64,000 nt of DNA from WLMZ01 sp963732585 (GCA_963732585.1 CAVSZY010000002.1:62001-126000); one strand, 5' to 3'. Positions 28,398 to 37,795 are shown, numbered from the stretch's first letter. Made by a program: numbers and translations. Notes: generated from the letters alone by a model not told the origin.

Positions 28398-29975
28398 TCA
28401 GCGGTTCCGGCGACACCGCAGGACGACGTCATCGACATGATGGGTGCTGGCCCCACTTGGGCGCGGGCGGGTCTCGTGGGTCTCGATCGTCCAGTCCTCG
28501 CAGGCCGCGATGACCGCGGCGAAATCGTCGATTCGGACAAACGCATCGGCATCGAAAGCCCGGCTATGGGCGTCGACATCGATCGCGGTTCGCATCGGTT
28601 CGAGGTCGTGGCCAACGACGAGCAGCGTGCCGCCGGGAGCGACGGCAGCACGCGCGTTTTGGATGGCCCGATTGTCCGGGGTGCGCGGAATCGACGCATA
28701 GTGGGCGCACACCAGGTCGTACGACGCCTGCTCAAACGGGTCGAGCGCGTTCGCGTCGGCGGCTAAACAGCGCAGGTTGAGCCTGCGCCTTTGGGCTTCG
28801 CCTGCGACGCGATCAAGACCGCGTTGGGAGATGTCATTGGCCGTCACAGCCCACCCTTGTTCAGCTAGCCAGACGGCGTCGCCGCCCTCTCCGGCTCCGA
28901 TGTCCAGCGCTCGGCCTGGCGCCATTCCGCTGATCTCGTTGACCAGCGAGCCGTTGGGGTTTCCGCTCCACAACTGCTCACCGCTATACCGATGGTCCCA
29001 ATCAAGCGCATTGCCGCTCGACTGTGCCTGGTCTCGGAGGTCTTCGGCCGCGAGGCTGGAAGCGGCCATTGCGCCGACCATGCTGCCGTTGGCGGCGGCA
29101 TGGAGCACCTGCTGGCCGGGATTGATCATGTTCCCACAGGCGTACAGTCCAGGGATGGCGGTTTCGCCCATGGCGTCGGTTTCGACGATCGTGCCAAGGC
29201 CGCTGACATGTGCCGCCACTTGGATTCCTAACGGGATGAACGGTTCGATGCGCGCCCGGAACGGAGCTCCAATGACGACCACGTCGGTATCGAGATGCCG
29301 TCCATCGGCCAGTTCGAGCGCGCTCACCAAGCCGTCATCGCCCGTGACGACCCGCTTCGCACCGGCTTCGAGGATGGGAACGCCGCTGGCACGAAGAACT
29401 GCGAGTTCGGCGTTCGCCGGGTCGACGCTGTCGAGCACCAGGGTATATCGGGCGCTCAAATGGCTGAACAGTGTCGCCGCGTGTAATCCCATCGGGTGGG
29501 TGACGATGTGGGCGATGCGCTGGTCGCGGACCTCGAATCCGTGGCAGAACGGGCAATGGATGACCCCGCGGCCCCACTGTTCGGCGACGCCGTCAATGTC
29601 GGGCAGTTCGTCGACGAGACCGGTGGCCGCAATCACACGACGGGCGGTGACCCGATGGCCGCCGGTCAGCGACACATGGAACCTGCCTTCATCGCCTTGG
29701 GCCACCTCGACGGCCCGACCGGCGAGCACCTCCCCGCCGTAGCTACGGATCTCCTCGCGTGCAATGCCGAGGAACTCCGCAGGCGCGAGCCCCTCGTGGC
29801 CGAGATAGCCGTGCATGTGCGCAGCTGGCGCATTACGGGGTTCCCCGGAATCGATGACGATGACCGAGCGGCGTTGGCGGGCAATTTGCAGTGCTGCGGC
29901 CAAGCCAGCAGCGGAACCCCCGATGACCGCGACGTCGCAATGACGCTCGATGACGTTGCGTGAAGAAGCACTCAT
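28398..29975 (-). CDS. thioredoxin-reductase-like flavoprotein fused to a SAM methyltransferase
   Basis: A 525-residue fusion. Residues 1-310 are an NAD(P)/FAD oxidoreductase of the thioredoxin-reductase fold (DVAVIGGSAAGLAAAL; redox-type CPFCHG; GLYACGNMINPGQQ). Residues about 330-525 are a class I methyltransferase (GRALDIGAGEGGDAVWLAEQ). This pairing is known in actinobacteria and is thought to detoxify reactive or electrophilic compounds; the substrate is unknown. The ATG at 29975 gives the flavoprotein start; in-frame starts further upstream overlap the divergent promoter. An XRE-cupin regulator is divergent. Confidence 0.85.
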   Translation of the reverse strand: MSASSRNVIERHCDVAVIGGSAAGLAAALQIARQRRSVIVIDSGEPRNAPAAHMHGYLGHEGLAPAEFLGIAREEIRSYGGEVLAGRAVEVAQGDEGRFHVSLTGGHRVTARRVIAATGLVDELPDIDGVAEQWGRGVIHCPFCHGFEVRDQRIAHIVTHPMGLHAATLFSHLSARYTLVLDSVDPANAELAVLRASGVPILEAGAKRVVTGDDGLVSALELADGRHLDTDVVVIGAPFRARIEPFIPLGIQVAAHVSGLGTIVETDAMGETAIPGLYACGNMINPGQQVLHAAANGSMVGAMAASSLAAEDLRDQAQSSGNALDWDHRYSGEQLWSGNPNGSLVNEISGMAPGRALDIGAGEGGDAVWLAEQGWAVTANDISQRGLDRVAGEAQRRRLNLRCLAADANALDPFEQASYDLVCAHYASIPRTPDNRAIQNARAAVAPGGTLLVVGHDLEPMRTAIDVDAHSRAFDADAFVRIDDFAAVIAACEDWTIETHETRPRPSGASTHHVDDVVLRCRRNR

Positions 29976-30014
29976 GCGCCTAACATACGGGACCTGGCGA
30001 ATAACGCGTGACAT

Positions 30015-30031
30015 CTTGCGGAATTCGCAAG
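30015..30031. promoter_or_regulatory. palindrome CTTGCGGAATTCGCAAG before the XRE-cupin gene
   Basis: Perfect 6-bp arms (CTTGCG/CGCAAG) around GAATT, located between the divergent flavoprotein-methyltransferase and XRE-cupin genes and overlapping the ribosome site of the latter. It is a good candidate for the autoregulatory operator of the XRE protein. Confidence 0.5.
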
Positions 30032-30049
30032 GAGGAACGGAAGGGAAAG

Positions 30050-30634
30050 ATGATGACAGGACCGAACGACGTCGAGCAATTGGTCCGCGAGAGGTTGCGA
30101 AGCCTGCGTCATACGCTCGGGCTGTCACTTGACGAACTTGCCGAACGGACCAACCTCAGTTCATCGACCATCAGCCGGATCGAGACCGGGAAGCGCACGA
30201 TCAGCCTCGATGTCCTCGTGCCCCTCGCCCGAGGGCTGCAAGTCGATATCGAGTCACTCGTCGGGGTGGACACGCACGATGACGTCGTGATTCGACCTGC
30301 ACCGAGCCACGCGCAGGGCCACACGGTCTGGCCGTTGAGTCGGCCCACCAGCAACACCGTGGCGTTGAAGATGCGTATCGAGCCGACGCTTGTGGTACCC
30401 GACCGACGGGTGCATCCCGGTCACGACTGGTTTGTCGTCATCGAGGGACGGGTCATGCTCGTGCTTGGAGATCGCGAGATTGTGGTGGAAACCGGCGAAG
30501 CGGCCGAGTTCGCCACCATGACACCGCACACGCTGATGGCCATCGACGATCCAGCCGAAGTGATCATGATCTTCGACCGCGATGGCCAACTGGCCCACGG
30601 CCACCACCGCAACGACCCGCCAATGGTCGGCTAG
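30050..30634 (+). CDS. XRE-family regulator with C-terminal cupin
   Basis: A 194-residue protein. An N-terminal helix-turn-helix (LRSLRHTLGLSLDELAERTN, SSSTISRIETGKRTIS) is joined to a C-terminal cupin sensor domain (HPGHDWFVVIEGRVMLVLGD). These two-domain repressors often sense small metabolites. It probably controls the divergent flavoprotein-methyltransferase gene and itself. The start is the first ATG of an ATGATG pair preceded by AAGGGAAAG. A histidine-rich tail (HGHHRND) ends the protein. Confidence 0.87.
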   Translation: MMTGPNDVEQLVRERLRSLRHTLGLSLDELAERTNLSSSTISRIETGKRTISLDVLVPLARGLQVDIESLVGVDTHDDVVIRPAPSHAQGHTVWPLSRPTSNTVALKMRIEPTLVVPDRRVHPGHDWFVVIEGRVMLVLGDREIVVETGEAAEFATMTPHTLMAIDDPAEVIMIFDRDGQLAHGHHRNDPPMVG

Positions 30635-30674
30635 CGCGAGGCCAGCGAATCGACAGCTGCACCGTCGCGCTCTC

Positions 30675-31700
30675 TCAGATCGCGTGGTCGTGGCGGTGGT
30701 GCAGGTCGGGGACGTGCGGGTGGGCGTGTACGAGCGCCTCATGGCGGTGCGCATGCTGGTGCCGTACCGTCGCACCTTCGGCATGGACGTGATCGTGATG
30801 GCCATCGTCGTGCACGTGTTCGTGATCGTGCTCGATCGGCTCATGGGAATGGTCGTGATCGTGCTCGCTGCGCAGCACGAAGCTGACCCCGACTGCGGCG
30901 ATCAGCAACGAGACCACTTCGCGCGTCGTCACCGGGTCGGTGAACACCGTCCAGGCCACGAGGGCACCGACAAATGGTGCCGTCGCGAACACCAGTTGCC
31001 CGCGTGCCGCCCCGAGGTCGCGGGCACCCGCCACCCACAACGTGATCGACATCCCGTATCCGAAGCCGCCGACCACCAACGCGGCGATGATCGGCCAACC
31101 GGCGGGGGCCCCATCGATGAGGAGACCAATGGTCAGATTTGCACCACCGGCGATCAGGCCCTTGACGAGGGTGATGTGCGAGGGGGCAAGTTCGTCGAGG
31201 TTGGCGGTGACGCAATTATCCACGCCCCAACACAGGCACGCGGCGGCGATCAGCAACGCTCCCCAGCGAAGGTCCGCATCGCCTGACCACCCCAAGACGA
31301 TCCCGGCGATCACGACGAGCACCGTGCCGGACACGACCCGAGGGCCGATGTGCTCGCGGAACACGAAGTAGGCGAGCACCGTCGTGAACACGAGTTCGAG
31401 GTTGAGCAGCAACGATGCCGTCGCAGCTGGGGCGTGACTGAGCCCGGCAGCGAGGAACACAGGGCCGACCGCACCGCCGAGAACCACAGCGGTGGCCAAT
31501 CGAGGTGCTCCACGCACGATGGCGCGCCTTGTCGTACGCACCCGCCCGACGACGGGAAGCACGGCAATCGCGGCACCGAGATACAACAACCCCGCCAAGG
31601 TGAACGCACCCATATCGCCAGCGAGACGCGACGCCGCCGGAGCGGAGATACCGAAGAGCACTGCTGCCAGTGAGCATCGAATCACCCCGCGCCGATTCAT
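30675..31700 (-). CDS. EamA/DMT-family transporter with histidine-rich C-terminal tail
   Basis: A 341-residue membrane protein with about ten hydrophobic segments in two EamA repeats (SLAAVLFGISAPAASRLAGD ... LLLNLELVFTTVLAYFVF; then GALLIAAACLCWGVDNCVTA). The last 60 residues are packed with His and Asp (repeated HDH and HVH units), typical of metal-binding tails on nickel, cobalt or zinc carriers. EamA proteins usually export metabolites, so a metal-linked role is inference from the tail alone. It is convergent with the XRE-cupin gene. Confidence 0.85.
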   Translation of the reverse strand: MNRRGVIRCSLAAVLFGISAPAASRLAGDMGAFTLAGLLYLGAAIAVLPVVGRVRTTRRAIVRGAPRLATAVVLGGAVGPVFLAAGLSHAPAATASLLLNLELVFTTVLAYFVFREHIGPRVVSGTVLVVIAGIVLGWSGDADLRWGALLIAAACLCWGVDNCVTANLDELAPSHITLVKGLIAGGANLTIGLLIDGAPAGWPIIAALVVGGFGYGMSITLWVAGARDLGAARGQLVFATAPFVGALVAWTVFTDPVTTREVVSLLIAAVGVSFVLRSEHDHDHSHEPIEHDHEHVHDDGHHDHVHAEGATVRHQHAHRHEALVHAHPHVPDLHHRHDHAI

Positions 31701-31778
31701 CGCGGTGCTCCAGTGAGGTCAGCTCGGCGGGTCACCTTCCTAGTCTGCCCGCTTGCGGCGGCGAGGCAGGAAAATCGG

Positions 31779-32570
31779 TCATCGTGCCGTCCAGCCGCTG
31801 TCGATCACCATAATCTGCCCCGTCATCGCCGCGCTTGCATCTGACACGAGGAACAGCAGCGCCCCGACGAGATCTTCCGCTTCGGCATGGCGGGCGAGCA
31901 TCTCGCCGCGGCTGATCCACGCTTCCGCCTTCGGATTGTCGAACAGCGCTGCGGTCATCTCGCTGCGGAAGAATCCGGGCGCGAGGCAATTGATGCGAAT
32001 GCCATGGCGGCTCCACTGGGCGGCAAGTTCACGTGTCAGGGCGTGGAGGGCACCCTTGCTTGCGGCGTACGACGCTTGTGGAAACCGACCGATACCGACC
32101 TCGCCGGCAATTGACCCGACATGCACGATGCAGCCCCGACCTGCCGCCAACATGTCGGGATAGACCAGCTGCGAGAGCACGAACGGCGCCGTCACATTGA
32201 CCGCAAAGGTGCCGGCAATCTGTTCGATCGACTCCGCCTCGGCCCCGCTCGCCGTTGCCCCGCGCGCCGCAGCGTTGATCAGCGTGTCGATCGGACCGAT
32301 CGCCCGTTTCGCTTCAGCGACGACCGACGCCAGCGACGCGGCATCACTCAAGTCGGCGCTGATCGCTACCGCCCCGGCAAGCTCGGCACCCAACTGATCG
32401 AGCCTGTCGCGCCGCCGGGCGACAAGCGCGACTCGTGCCCCTGCGGCGCACAAGGCGCGGGCAAAGGCCTCGCCGAGGCCCGAAGAGGCCCCGGTGAGCA
32501 ACACCGAGCGATCGGTCATATCGACGGAAAGACCGATCGGCGACGGTTCCGTGGCAGCGTCAGTGTTCAT
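31779..32570 (-). CDS. SDR oxidoreductase
   Basis: A 263-residue classical SDR with TGASSGLG, NAAARG in place of the usual NNAG, a GSIAG strand, SYAASK and the C-terminal TGQIMVIDSGW. The first 15-17 residues precede the fold and may be an artefact of start choice; an internal ATG (MTDRSVLLTG) is an alternative. It lies upstream of the EamA gene on the same strand but 78 bp away. The substrate is unknown. Confidence 0.82.
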   Translation of the reverse strand: MNTDAATEPSPIGLSVDMTDRSVLLTGASSGLGEAFARALCAAGARVALVARRRDRLDQLGAELAGAVAISADLSDAASLASVVAEAKRAIGPIDTLINAAARGATASGAEAESIEQIAGTFAVNVTAPFVLSQLVYPDMLAAGRGCIVHVGSIAGEVGIGRFPQASYAASKGALHALTRELAAQWSRHGIRINCLAPGFFRSEMTAALFDNPKAEAWISRGEMLARHAEAEDLVGALLFLVSDASAAMTGQIMVIDSGWTAR

Positions 32571-32627
32571 CTCTGGGAGCGTACGCGAACGTATTGTGGC
32601 GGACGGCGCAGCGTCATCGCGATGCCC

Positions 32628-33620
32628 TTATGCCGGGTCGAGTTCATAGAACTGGCGCGCCCACTTGCGCAGCGCCCCGTAGGGCTTGGCGTCTTGTTGG
32701 GCGAAGGCAGGCGTCTCGATATAGATCTGATAACGCCAGATCTCCAGGTCGTCCCATAAAGTCGTCAGGAATTGCTTCTCGGCCCGCTCGCGATAGTGAT
32801 CGGGAATCGCCACCGCATCATCGTCGGCGTCGCGCGGCCACCAGATCGAGTAGAACAGGTCCGACGTCTCGTCGTCGATCGGCGTGGTGAAAAAGATCAA
32901 GCGATAGTGGTAGGAGCCCTCGAAGATGGAGAACGCTCCACCGACGCCACACGACACCGAATGGTTCTTCAACGCCATCCGTTCGCCACCATCTTCGGTT
33001 GGGATCGGGAACCCGCTCAGCGCCCGATAGAACGGTCCGTCGACCTCCCAATGCAGCAGGCGTGGCGTGACGGTGGCGCGGTGTACGTGTTCGAAATGCA
33101 CCGTGTCGGGCGCATTTTCGAGCGTGATCTGCGGATGCACCGGTTCTCGTTCGTACTTCACCGACGCCTCAGGGTAGGCCCGGTAGTACAGGCTGGGATC
33201 GCTCGGCATGTGCTCGATGGCGGTGAACAAGTTGGGCATTTGCCAACGCGGCGGACCGCCAGCTGGGTCGTGCCAGACAAAGATGCACTCGTGCTGCTCG
33301 ATGACATGCCAGCGGCCGAGACTGTGGGAAACGTTGGGACGGTTCTCGTAGGGGATGAATCGATTGACGCCGTCGGGTCCATACCCCCAGCCGTGGTACG
33401 GGCAGACGATGCAGTCGTCCTTGACCTTGCCACCGTGGCCGAGGTTGGCACCGAGATGCGGGCAGTGTGCGTCGAGAACATGCAGGGCACCCTGCTCGGT
33501 TCGGTAGGCGACCATATGGCGACCGAAATAGTTGAGTGGCTTGACGCGACCCGGGGCGATCTCTGCGCTCCAAGCGACCATAAACCAACCGGTTGGTTTC
33601 CACGTGAACGGCACCTTCAT
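32628..33620 (-). CDS. Rieske-type ring-hydroxylating oxygenase, KshA-like
   Basis: A 330-residue oxygenase. The Rieske motif CPHLGANLGHGG ... CPYHGWGYG is at about residues 53-80. The mononuclear iron site follows as ENAPDTVHFEHVHRA. Length and pattern are close to 3-ketosteroid 9-alpha-hydroxylase (KshA) and cholesterol 7-desaturase-like enzymes. It needs a separate reductase, which is not visible here. Its own palindromic operator sits 20 bp upstream of the start. Confidence 0.85.
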   Translation of the reverse strand: MKVPFTWKPTGWFMVAWSAEIAPGRVKPLNYFGRHMVAYRTEQGALHVLDAHCPHLGANLGHGGKVKDDCIVCPYHGWGYGPDGVNRFIPYENRPNVSHSLGRWHVIEQHECIFVWHDPAGGPPRWQMPNLFTAIEHMPSDPSLYYRAYPEASVKYEREPVHPQITLENAPDTVHFEHVHRATVTPRLLHWEVDGPFYRALSGFPIPTEDGGERMALKNHSVSCGVGGAFSIFEGSYHYRLIFFTTPIDDETSDLFYSIWWPRDADDDAVAIPDHYRERAEKQFLTTLWDDLEIWRYQIYIETPAFAQQDAKPYGALRKWARQFYELDPA

Positions 33621-33639
33621 ACGCGCCGACTGTAGTCGC

Positions 33640-33655
33640 TTGACGGAAGCGTCAA
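33640..33655. promoter_or_regulatory. operator-like palindrome TTGACGGAAGCGTCAA
   Basis: Perfect 6-bp arms (TTGACG/CGTCAA), 20 bp upstream of the Rieske oxygenase start at 33620. The distance and sequence nearly match the site in front of the amidohydrolase gene. Confidence 0.65.
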
Positions 33656-33667
33656 GTTACGGAGCGG

Positions 33668-35389
33668 TCAGCGGCGACGTAGCAGGCGGCCGGGACGAGC
33701 GCCGGTATCGCGGCCGTGACGGCGCGTGATCTGACCGGCGACGACGGTCGCGTCGTATCCGCTAGCCGCCTGCATCAGGCGTGTCCCGCCCGCCGGAAGA
33801 TCGTGAACTGCGACGGGCATGCCGAGCGACAGCCGTTCAACGTCGATCACGTTCAGATCGGCGCGCAGGCCAACGGCAATTCGCCCTCGGTCGGCCAAGC
33901 CATAGAGGTCGGCGGGCTGGGAGGTGAGCCTGCGCACAAGGTCGGTCAGTTCGAACCTTGGGCCACGGTGGCGATCGCGGGCCCAATGGGTCAGCAGGTA
34001 CGAGGGCATCGAGGCGTCGCAAATGAACGCACAATGAGCGCCACCGTCGCCGAGCGATACCAGAACACCTGGGTCACTGAGCTGCTCATGGATCGACGTT
34101 TGGTCGCCGGAGACGTAGTTGTAGAGCGGGTAGCAGAGCAGTGTGCCGTCGGCGAGCAAGGCGTCGTAGGCAACCTCCTCGATGCTCTCGCCGCGGCGAG
34201 CCGCGATAGCCCCGAGCGTCTGTTCCGGCGGCTGTTCGTAGTCGGGATTATCCCCCGAAAGCACGTAGCACTGCGCCAGGACGATGCCCAGGAAGCGCAT
34301 CTCGGCGGCCATAACGTTGTTGTCGATCTGATCCTCCTCGCCAAGAATTGCGGCACGCAACGCCGGATCGCGCAGCAGCTGCATGCGCTCGCCAAGTTGG
34401 AGGTGAGCAACCGTGCGATACGAGGGGCGGGCGATGAACGGATGACGGATGTCCCATCCGTACAACACCGCTGCCGAGCGGGCTGCAACCAACGGCACCA
34501 CATTGGCGCCGCTGGCGCGCCAGCGAGCAGCCTCGGCGGCTTCGGCGCGCCACCGATCGGGGTTGTCGTGGGCCTGCAGCATGATGAAGGTCACGGTCAG
34601 CCCGGTGCGTTGCGCCAGTCGACCCATCCATGCCACCTCACCGGCGACGGTGGTTTTGTCATCGCTGCGGGCCAGGCCCGCCGGGGCCACCTCGAACACG
34701 CACCCTCCGCCTTCGGCGACCGCGTCCCCGAGCACCTGCAGTTCGTGTTCAAGGGCAAACGTTCCTGGCACCGGGGTGCCGTCGAGGGATCGGTGGCCGA
34801 ACGTGCGCGAGGTGGTGAAACCGAACGCCCCGGCCTCGATCGCCTCGCGGACGATGCGTGCCATCTCGCTCAAGTCGCCGTCAGCGTAGAGGCGCACCGA
34901 TCCGTGGGGCACGTGCGTGCCGACATCGACCGACCAGCGCCGACCTTCGAGCACGTCGAGGTACTCGGGGAAGGTTTCCCAGTTCCACTCGATACCTTCG
35001 GCCAGCGCTGCACCGGGGATGTCCTCAACGCCCTCCATCAGTTCGATCAAGACCTGCTCGCTACCGGGGCGCACCGGTGCGAACCCGACGCCGCAGTTGC
35101 CCATCAGCACTGTGGTCACGCCGTGACCGGTGACCGGGTCGAGCAGGTCATCCCAGGTTGCCTGCCCGTCGAAGTGGGTATGTACATCGACGAAACCCGG
35201 TGTCACGATGCGCCCGGTGGCATCGAGTATCTCGGTCGCTTCATCGGCATCGGCAACGAGGTCGGCACCGATCGCCACGATCAGTCCGTCGCGCACGCCG
35301 ACGTCGCCGGCAAACGCCGGTTCGCCGCTGCCATCGAGCACCTGCCCGCCGGTCACGATCAGATCGAATCTGGGTACGTCGATCTTCAT
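33668..35389 (-). CDS. N-acyl-D-amino-acid deacylase-type amidohydrolase
   Basis: A 573-residue amidohydrolase. The metal motif VDVHTHFDGQ follows an N-terminal beta domain (DLIVTGGQVLDGSGEPAFAG), and the C-terminal end has GLADRGRIAVGLRADLNVID, typical of D-aminoacylase/dihydroorotase-like enzymes. In marine and soil actinobacteria such genes often accompany lipid or steroid catabolic clusters; the true substrate is unknown. An operator-like palindrome ends 20 bp upstream of its start. Confidence 0.83.
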   Translation of the reverse strand: MKIDVPRFDLIVTGGQVLDGSGEPAFAGDVGVRDGLIVAIGADLVADADEATEILDATGRIVTPGFVDVHTHFDGQATWDDLLDPVTGHGVTTVLMGNCGVGFAPVRPGSEQVLIELMEGVEDIPGAALAEGIEWNWETFPEYLDVLEGRRWSVDVGTHVPHGSVRLYADGDLSEMARIVREAIEAGAFGFTTSRTFGHRSLDGTPVPGTFALEHELQVLGDAVAEGGGCVFEVAPAGLARSDDKTTVAGEVAWMGRLAQRTGLTVTFIMLQAHDNPDRWRAEAAEAARWRASGANVVPLVAARSAAVLYGWDIRHPFIARPSYRTVAHLQLGERMQLLRDPALRAAILGEEDQIDNNVMAAEMRFLGIVLAQCYVLSGDNPDYEQPPEQTLGAIAARRGESIEEVAYDALLADGTLLCYPLYNYVSGDQTSIHEQLSDPGVLVSLGDGGAHCAFICDASMPSYLLTHWARDRHRGPRFELTDLVRRLTSQPADLYGLADRGRIAVGLRADLNVIDVERLSLGMPVAVHDLPAGGTRLMQAASGYDATVVAGQITRRHGRDTGARPGRLLRRR

Positions 35390-35408
35390 CTGCGATCTCC
35401 TCCCGAAC

Positions 35409-35424
35409 TTGACGGATACGTCAA
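35409..35424. promoter_or_regulatory. operator-like palindrome TTGACGGATACGTCAA
   Basis: Perfect arms TTGACG/CGTCAA with centre GATA, directly upstream of the amidohydrolase gene. It is the cleanest of the eight sites of this family in the window. The rest of 35390-35572 shows no gene I can support. Confidence 0.65.
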
Positions 35425-35572
35425 CTGGGACAGGCTAGCCGACGCTTGAGGCACGGCCGATGCGGAGACGGTGGATCGCCGACAACTACGGTGTGGCTGA
35501 TGCCGAGCGCGACCACCACCGTCAATCGCGGGTCGCGACCACGAGGTCCGCTGGTGCTTTCACACCACGGCG

Positions 35573-36364
35573 ATGGTGGCCGACTACGAACGAACGCGCA
35601 ACGCCCTGGTCCATCTCGTTGGCCTGCGCGTGTTGGAGGACAGTCGGATTGAAGATCCAGCGATCGGACGCCGTGGTGGGATGGCGTGGCTTGGCGACAA
35701 TGTCATCGAGATCGGCGAACCGATCGTCGCCGATGGTGCCGTCGACCGATTCGTCAAGCGCTTCGGATCGCATATGAGCTCGATTGCCGTGCAGGTGGCC
35801 GACATCGATGCCACGGTGGCGTTCCTCGCCGAGCACGGCGTGCGCATCGCTTCACGCATCGACGGCCACATCGTGTTTACCCATCCCGCCGACACCGTCG
35901 GCGTGGTGATCGAGTGGTTCGGTAGCGAAGAACCTCTCGATCCGCGCTTTGGTGGCCATCTCCCGCCGCCGATCGCCGATCCAGTGCTGCACGTCAAGCG
36001 GATGGCGTTCGCAGGCGCGATGGTGCACGACCCGCTGACGGCAGCCGATCGTCTGGCCGAGCTATTTGGGTGTGGCATCGCGTTCGTCAACGCCGACGCC
36101 CGACCGGGGTCGCCCGTCGCCGGAGTGTCGATGGGCGATATTCCGCTGATGCTCTATCCGATACCCGCGCCGCAGGACAGCGAGCGCCTGTGGGGTTGGA
36201 ACTACGAACGCCCGCAGACTTGCAACGTCGGCATCGAGGTCGGCGACCTCGACGCAGCCCGTTCCGAACTCGCCGCGGCCGGGGTGCCGATCCATCGCGA
36301 TGGCATCGATCACCTCGTGATCGCCCCGCACATCACCGGGGGCGTCACCCTCGTCGTCGTCTGA
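35573..36364 (+). CDS. VOC-family (glyoxalase/dioxygenase-like) protein
   Basis: About 263 residues holding two VOC modules: the first about 1-115 (SSIAVQVADIDATVAFLAEH in its second half) and the second about 130-260 (MAFAGAMVHDPLTAADRLAELF, TCNVGIEVGDLDAARSELAAA). The first module appears to lack the normal opening strand: the ATG at 35573 falls within the HTTAMVADYERT segment, and a stop lies in frame at 35498 with no better start between. The gene is either slightly truncated or frameshifted at its 5' end. It lies 25 bp upstream of an SDR gene. Confidence 0.7.
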   Translation: MVADYERTRNALVHLVGLRVLEDSRIEDPAIGRRGGMAWLGDNVIEIGEPIVADGAVDRFVKRFGSHMSSIAVQVADIDATVAFLAEHGVRIASRIDGHIVFTHPADTVGVVIEWFGSEEPLDPRFGGHLPPPIADPVLHVKRMAFAGAMVHDPLTAADRLAELFGCGIAFVNADARPGSPVAGVSMGDIPLMLYPIPAPQDSERLWGWNYERPQTCNVGIEVGDLDAARSELAAAGVPIHRDGIDHLVIAPHITGGVTLVVV

Positions 36365-36389
36365 CAGGCTGATGAGGGGACGGCACCGC

Positions 36390-37142
36390 ATGGGAATTCT
36401 GGACGGACAGGTGGCGATCGTCACCGGGGGCGGGCAAGGCATCGGACGCGGAGTAGCCCTCGCGGCCGCCAAAGAAGGGGCGAAGGTGGCGGTGCTGGGA
36501 CGGACGGTGTCGAAGTGCGATGGCGTCGTCGCCGAGATCGTCGAGTCCGGCGGCACGGCGATCGCAATCGAATGCGACGTCGAGCACCGCGAGCAGATCG
36601 AGGCGTCCGTCGAGCGCGTCGTCGCGCAATGGGGTCGACTCGACCTGTTGGTCAACAACGCGCAGTCGATGTTCTATGCGTCGATCCGCAAGCTCACCGA
36701 CGAACAGGTGGAGGCGATGTGGCGCTCCGGTCCGATGGCCGCCTTTCGGTTCATGCAGGTCTGTTTCGGGTACCTGCGCGAGTCCAAGGGTTGTGTCGTC
36801 AACATGGGTTCGGGCTCGGGCATTATGCCGGCAGCGGCGATGTCCGGTTACGCGATGGCCAAAGAAGCGGAGCGCACGCTGAGCCGGGTGGGAGCGATCG
36901 AGTGGGGCCACTTCGGCATTCGCGTCAACTCGATCTGCCCGCTGGCCGACTCTCCGGGGGCGGTCGGCTTCGACGGATCGACCGGTGCCTACGATGAGGT
37001 GACCGCGCGCATCCCGCTCGGCCACTGGGGCGATGCCGAACTCGACATCGGCCGCGGCGTGGTGTATCTCGCCGGCCCCGACGGCAGATATATCACCGGC
37101 ACCACGCTGATGATCGACGGAGGCTTTAACTACCTTCGCTGA
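36390..37142 (+). CDS. SDR oxidoreductase
   Basis: A 250-residue SDR with TGGGQGIG, NNAQ, an MGSGSG strand, YAMAKEA in the catalytic position and TGTTLMIDGGF at the C-terminus. It closely resembles the SDR at 1061-1846, which shares NNAQ and GSGxGI, suggesting the same subfamily and related substrates. The ATG at 36390 follows a GAGGGGA ribosome site; an ATG at 36372 is an alternative. It is probably cotranscribed with the VOC gene. Confidence 0.85.
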   Translation: MGILDGQVAIVTGGGQGIGRGVALAAAKEGAKVAVLGRTVSKCDGVVAEIVESGGTAIAIECDVEHREQIEASVERVVAQWGRLDLLVNNAQSMFYASIRKLTDEQVEAMWRSGPMAAFRFMQVCFGYLRESKGCVVNMGSGSGIMPAAAMSGYAMAKEAERTLSRVGAIEWGHFGIRVNSICPLADSPGAVGFDGSTGAYDEVTARIPLGHWGDAELDIGRGVVYLAGPDGRYITGTTLMIDGGFNYLR

Positions 37143-37243
37143 GTCTTGGCGGTCGTCGGTTCTGTCGCTGTGGCATCACAGGACTCGATCGCAGTGGCGG
37201 TCGTCATATCTGCGCATAACTGCCGCGACGGGATTTGGCGGCT

Positions 37244-37795
37244 TCAAATCCCTTCGCTGAGCCTGGCGACGATCGAGGGTGCGAAGACGGCATCGGAGCG
37301 GTCGCGCTGACCCAGGGTGGCTGACGCGGCGGGCGCCCAGTTGCCTGGCTGGAGCGGGTCGGTACGCGACCAGTCGAACACGCAGACGCGACCGGCGATC
37401 CGCCACTCCCCGTGCCGTCGCTCGAAGTCGTCGACATAGCGCAGCCCGACAACGAAGTCTCGCTGTGGCTTCGATCTGCTCTCGCGCAGGCGGTGGTGGG
37501 CGATGAGGTAGCTCTCGGCACGAGCGGTGTCGCCGTGCACGTCGACGAGAAGGTTGCCGATGAAATGCATCGTCGACTCGAAGCGCGGCAGGCCGTTCTT
37601 GACGTAGGCGATGAAGTCGTCGATCCCACCGCGGAAGTCGCCGTGATCGTCGATGGCATCGGGGTGGTAGCAGCTGCGCACGAGGTCGTAATCGCAGCGA
37701 TCGATACCGCGGCAATAGCGGTAGATCACCTCGCTGATCTCCTGCTGGTCGGCGACACGGCTCAGGCGATCAAAGTTGGTTGCTGCGCTGGTCAT
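37244..37795 (-). CDS. SnoaL-like / NTF2-fold protein
   Basis: A 183-residue protein whose QQEISEVIYRYCRGIDRCDYDLVRSC and GEWRIAGRVCVFDW segments fit the SnoaL_4 branch of the NTF2 fold, which includes polyketide cyclases, dehydratases and steroid isomerases. Catalysis cannot be assigned. The ATG overlaps the stop of the small upstream frame (ATGA), and the upstream AhpD-like gene is coupled in turn, so this is the third member of a three-gene unit. Confidence 0.8.
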   Translation of the reverse strand: MTSAATNFDRLSRVADQQEISEVIYRYCRGIDRCDYDLVRSCYHPDAIDDHGDFRGGIDDFIAYVKNGLPRFESTMHFIGNLLVDVHGDTARAESYLIAHHRLRESRSKPQRDFVVGLRYVDDFERRHGEWRIAGRVCVFDWSRTDPLQPGNWAPAASATLGQRDRSDAVFAPSIVARLSEGI

